In this document: one piece after another, positions 6,577-8,778 of the stretch
Layout of the letters: every line of letters begins with the position of its first letter
How positions within the stretch are numbered: position 1 is the stretch's first letter
Origin: JAAYKM01 sp964411235
GTDB lineage: Bacteria; Desulfobacterota; Syntrophia; Syntrophales; JAAYKM01
Direction of reading: 5' to 3'
Assembly: GCA_964411235.1 (NCBI GenBank)
Contig: CAYPKE010000107.1
Location: forward strand, 1-8,778
DNA length: 8,778 nt
Translations under genes and position numbers: made by a program
The notes under the pieces: model-generated
What the model was told of the DNA's origin: nothing
The model's database searches: none
The model's input: the letters and a program-made list of their open reading frames with translations, nothing else

Positions 6577-7650
6577 ATGAAAAGCCCCCAAAGAATCATT
6601 CAGCTTATTGCGCTCATCATGACGCTTCTGGTAGTGGCCTCTGCGGCCTCCGCGGTCATGACCACCCCTTCCACCGTGAATGCCGCCTATGGACAGTCCA
6701 CCAGCGTTACGGTTCACTATCAATTTTTTCTCCCTGATGTTGGCGGCCCTGTCGGTCCCTTTATATCTCCATACGGTGAATTCTGTTTGCCGGGCACCGT
6801 TACTGCCTGCAACCCTATAGGACGAGTTTCAACTACACTAACAGCAACATCAAGGAGAACATCGGAAGTCCTAACCATTCCACAGGGAGTGATTGAAAGG
6901 GCATTGAGGGCGGGGTTTAACAATTTTTCTTACGTTCGTAATTTTGCAAATTACGACACTTTTGTTTTGAACATCAATATCACCCCCTCCAGTGTCGCCG
7001 CGTTCTCGCTGCGGCGTATCGAACTCTACTTCGACAGCGTGCAGCGCAGAAATGAAATCATGGTCGACCGAAACCTCAGAGGCCTCAGGGCCTATGCGGA
7101 CATCTACTATAACGGCTCCGGCTTCCTGAACGGCTTCTGGGAGGTGGACGGCCTGATCATCGAGCGGGTCAACCGCTTTGTCCCCTCCGGTGGCAAGGTT
7201 ACCCTCGCCACGCCGAATGTTCCCGATCTGCCGACCTTCGACCCGGGCTATCACATCGTGAAGTTCGTTGTCACAAGCCCCGAAACCTCCTTCGAGGTGC
7301 CCGAAATGGTCTACTGGGTCAAGGGCGCTGAAGAGCCCCTCAAGCAGGCCCTGGCCCTTTTGAGGCCGGCGGACGGCCAAGACGTCCCGCCCGATTTCCT
7401 GTTTGAGTGGATGAAGATGGACAGGGCGGCGGTTTATCTCATCAACTTTGCCGGGGCCGAGGACAAAAAGGTCCGCTTCTCGGCCATGACCCGGGACACG
7501 TCATACCGGGTTCCCCCGGCCGTTCTGGCCGATTATTTCAGTTCCGGCACGCCTCATCTCTGGTCGGTAACGGGATATGACACGGAAAACAACGTTATCG
7601 CCGAAAGCAAGGTTCAGAGCTTCTATTTCAGGGAAGAGGTGAAACCCTAA
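6577..7650 (+). CDS. Exported multidomain beta-sandwich protein, paralogue A
   Basis: This is an exported protein of unknown function. Residues 1-26 form a signal peptide (cleavage near ASA|VM). Residues ~27-142 form an extra N-terminal domain rich in Ser, Thr, Asn and Phe, probably an Ig-like sandwich, containing the only two cysteines of the mature chain (C70, C78), which could form a small disulfide loop. Residues ~143-250 are a first shared module (FSLRRIELYF, GLRAYADIYYNGSG, LIIERVNRFV, PGYHIVKF, VYWVKG). Residues ~258-351 resemble a fibronectin-III-like fold (LLRPADGQ, FLFEW, YRVPP, HLWSVTGYDTENN). The two shared modules recur in the next gene. DNA for the extra domain (6721-6960) is about 46% GC by hand count, versus about 58% for 7021-7200, and uses AGG, AGA and CTA codons rare in the neighbours. 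The Shine-Dalgarno GAGGTGA overlaps the previous stop codon. A role as periplasmic or surface partner of the upstream barrel is inference. Confidence 0.85.
   Translation: MKSPQRIIQLIALIMTLLVVASAASAVMTTPSTVNAAYGQSTSVTVHYQFFLPDVGGPVGPFISPYGEFCLPGTVTACNPIGRVSTTLTATSRRTSEVLTIPQGVIERALRAGFNNFSYVRNFANYDTFVLNINITPSSVAAFSLRRIELYFDSVQRRNEIMVDRNLRGLRAYADIYYNGSGFLNGFWEVDGLIIERVNRFVPSGGKVTLATPNVPDLPTFDPGYHIVKFVVTSPETSFEVPEMVYWVKGAEEPLKQALALLRPADGQDVPPDFLFEWMKMDRAAVYLINFAGAEDKKVRFSAMTRDTSYRVPPAVLADYFSSGTPHLWSVTGYDTENNVIAESKVQSFYFREEVKP
7003..7632 (+). repeat. Tandem paralogous segment, copy A
   Basis: This segment encodes residues 143-352 of the first exported protein. It aligns without gaps to 7780-8409 (offset 777 bp), about 144 of 210 residues identical by hand count. 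Identity is about 79% over the first 110 residues and about 57% over the last 100. It is an old tandem gene duplication, not a mobile element. Confidence 0.85.
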
Positions 7651-7653
7651 CCG

Positions 7654-7671
7654 GCAGGGATCGCTTCCTGC
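7654..7671 (+). promoter_or_regulatory. Hairpin in the gap between the two paralogues
   Basis: GCAGGGA-tcgc-TTCCTGC can pair as a 7 bp stem (one G-T wobble) with a 4-base loop, directly after the first paralogue's stop codon. No T-tract follows, so it is not a standard terminator. It might modulate mRNA stability or partial read-through between the two genes, or be chance. Confidence 0.3.
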
Positions 7672-7692
7672 TGCAACACGGAGGATTGGACG

Positions 7693-8436
7693 ATGAAGAA
7701 CGCTCTCAGACTGCTGCCGGTGCTGGTGCTGGTCCCGGCCCTGCTGATGATACCGGCCCTCGTCGGCAGCGCCGAGGCTTTTTCCCTGAAGCGGATCGAG
7801 CTTTACTTCGAAAACAGGCAGAAACAAAACGAGGTGATGGTCCCGCGGAACTTTGAAGGTTTGCGTGCCTATGCCGACATCTATTACACCGGCTCCGGTA
7901 TCCTGAACGGCTACTGGCAGGTGGACGGCCTGATCATCGAACGGGTGAACCGCTTTGTTTCGTCCGAGGGCAAGGTCACCCTGGCAACACCCGCCGTTCC
8001 GGATCTGCCGACCTTCAGTCCCGGATACCATATCGTGAAATTCATCGTCACCCATCCCGCAACCTCCTTTGAGGTGCCCGAAGTGGTCTACTGGGTCAAG
8101 GGCGTCGAGGAGCCACGGCGCAAGGTCCTGGTCCTGCTCCGCCCCTTGGACGGCATGGTCATTCCTCCGGATTCTCTTTTCGAGTGGGAAAAAATGGCTT
8201 CGGCTTCGGCTTACCTGGTCAGCTATATCAGAAGCGGAGACGAAAAGGCCTGCTTTTCCGCCATGACCCGGGACACGTCCTACCGGATTGCCCCGTCCGT
8301 CCTTGCCCTGTACCTCTGCCCGGGGGGGGAATACCTCTGGTCGGTGAAGGGATACGATACGGAAAACAACATCATCGCCGAAAGCGACCGGCAGCGTTTC
8401 TTCCTTCAGAAGACCGCCAAATCACCGCCTCCTTGA
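7693..8436 (+). CDS. Exported beta-sandwich protein, paralogue B
   Basis: This is an exported protein of unknown function and a shorter sister of the preceding gene product. Residues 1-29 are a signal peptide with cleavage at AEA|FSL, so the mature chain begins exactly at the shared module. Module 1 (~30-137) carries GLRAYADIYYTGSG, VDGLIIERVNRFV, PGYHIVKF and VYWVKG. Module 2 (~145-238) is fibronectin-III-like (LLRPLDGM, SLFEWEKM, YRIAPSVL, YLWSVKGYDTENN). The extra N-terminal domain of paralogue A is absent. The only cysteines are C187 and C209, both in module 2, where the sister has none; they could form a disulfide. CGGAGGA ends 7 nt before the ATG. A G8 run at 8322-8329 lies within module 2 and would shift the frame near residue 212 if it slipped. 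Two candidate terminators follow, so this is probably the last gene of the operon that starts with the outer-membrane barrel. Confidence 0.85.
   Translation: MKNALRLLPVLVLVPALLMIPALVGSAEAFSLKRIELYFENRQKQNEVMVPRNFEGLRAYADIYYTGSGILNGYWQVDGLIIERVNRFVSSEGKVTLATPAVPDLPTFSPGYHIVKFIVTHPATSFEVPEVVYWVKGVEEPRRKVLVLLRPLDGMVIPPDSLFEWEKMASASAYLVSYIRSGDEKACFSAMTRDTSYRIAPSVLALYLCPGGEYLWSVKGYDTENNIIAESDRQRFFLQKTAKSPPP
7780..8409 (+). repeat. Tandem paralogous segment, copy B
   Basis: This segment encodes residues 30-239 of the second exported protein and is the partner of 7003-7632. The best-conserved blocks are LIIERVNRFV, GKVTLATP, VPDLPTF, GYHIVKF, TSFEVPE, AMTRDTSYR and GYDTENN. The most divergent stretch is in module 2, around the Cys-bearing region of this copy. 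Confidence 0.85.
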
Positions 8437-8463
8437 AAATTCCCGTGCGCCAGGACATCGGAT

Positions 8464-8483
8464 CTGCGGGTGCAGACCCGCAG
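8464..8483 (+). terminator. Candidate terminator hairpin after the envelope operon
   Basis: CTGCGGGT-gcag-ACCCGCAG is a perfect 8 bp GC-rich stem with a 4-base loop, 27 bp after the stop of paralogue B. The tail is pyrimidine-rich (ctctcttttcctc) but starts after a run of G, so it is a suboptimal intrinsic terminator for rightward transcription. Confidence 0.5.
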
Positions 8484-8517
8484 GGGGCTCTCTTTTCCTC
8501 AGCCATTACTCCAATCC

Positions 8518-8553
8518 GACCTGCTGCACACCAGGCCGACAGGTCTTATTTTT
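8518..8553 (+). terminator. Second candidate terminator
   Basis: GACCTG (8518-8523) and CAGGTC (8540-8545) form a 6 bp stem around a 16-base loop, followed at once by TTATTTTT. The T-tract is good but the stem is short. It could back up the stronger hairpin at 8464 in this convergent gap. Confidence 0.35.
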
Positions 8554-8565
8554 GACCCATGCTTT

Positions 8566-8778
8566 CTATGGATAGACGAATCTAATGAAGGAACCGCATT
8601 TATTGTTCCCCTCATTCAGTTCATCAATCTTCCTGGTCGTGTCTGTAAACAGCTCCAGAAAAATATGTCGAGGGTGGCGGGGCGGACCAAAAGGACCGTA
8701 ATAAAATTTAAAAATCGCCGATTCCCCCGGGGCCAGCGTTGCTTTCAAAAAACGGTAACTTGAATCGGAGCCATCAAA
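8566..8778 (-). CDS. C-terminal end of a CARDB-like domain protein, cut by window edge
   Basis: Only the last 70 codons are visible. The frame is open to the right edge, so the start lies outside, and it ends at a TAG at 8566-8568. The tail reads LAPGESAIFKFYYG, then HIFLELFTDTTRKIDELNEGNN and a short final strand FIRFVYP. A beta-strand followed by D-x-x-x-x-I-x-E-x-N-E-x-N-N is the usual signature of CARDB-type (adhesion-related) beta-sandwich domains in secreted and surface proteins. The internal TTG at 8748 is not a convincing start: the reading upstream (FDGSDSSYRF) continues naturally. GC over 8581-8760 is about 46% by hand count, lower than most of the window. The gene converges on the envelope operon and may belong to the same surface theme, but its full architecture cannot be seen. 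Confidence 0.6.
   Translation of the reverse strand, partial: FDGSDSSYRFLKATLAPGESAIFKFYYGPFGPPRHPRHIFLELFTDTTRKIDELNEGNNKCGSFIRFVYP

Noticed and set aside
8194..8211. Short GGCTTC-type tandem repeat in paralogue B
   Set aside because: There are only about three six-base units, in frame and encoding a short Ala/Ser stretch; too short to mean much.
7003..8409. Direct repeat as a mobile element or CRISPR-like array
   Set aside because: The repeats are diverged coding paralogues with separate signal peptides and ribosome binding sites; no transposase, terminal inverted repeats or regular spacers.

Overview
The window reads as a chromosomal fragment from a moderately GC-rich Gram-negative bacterium. 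An outer-membrane-barrel-like protein, signal-peptide proteins, a short (PTA-less) malic enzyme and a cobalamin-type radical SAM protein together suggest an anaerobic deltaproteobacterial (Desulfobacterota, Syntrophus-like) lineage. That placement is inference from gene style, not from a marker gene.

Left part (1-2827): a divergent pair of metabolic genes. Threonine synthase (thrC) runs leftward from 1163 and is cut by the left edge. A 450-residue malic enzyme runs rightward from 1475 to 2827. The 311 bp between them must hold both promoters. Middle (2855-4390): a 511-residue protein with an N-terminal B12-binding-like region and a radical SAM core follows the malic enzyme by 27 bp and is probably co-transcribed. 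Its cluster-binding motif has the spacing CX4CX2C. Its substrate is unknown.

Right part (4615-8436): an apparent three-gene operon for the cell envelope. It encodes a 650-residue probable outer-membrane beta-barrel with an N-terminal Ig-like domain, then, after a 9 bp gap, two exported proteins whose C-terminal ~210 residues are gap-free tandem paralogues (about 69% identical by my hand alignment). The first paralogue carries an extra ~115-residue N-terminal domain encoded by DNA of clearly lower GC and different codon use, so the gene looks mosaic. I recognise no named system here; the barrel plus two secreted partners is the best candidate for an undescribed surface assembly.

The right edge (8566-8778) holds the C-terminal end of a leftward gene whose last residues look like a CARDB-type beta-sandwich. 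It converges on the operon, with two candidate terminator hairpins between. No tRNA, rRNA, CRISPR array, insertion sequence or phage gene was seen.
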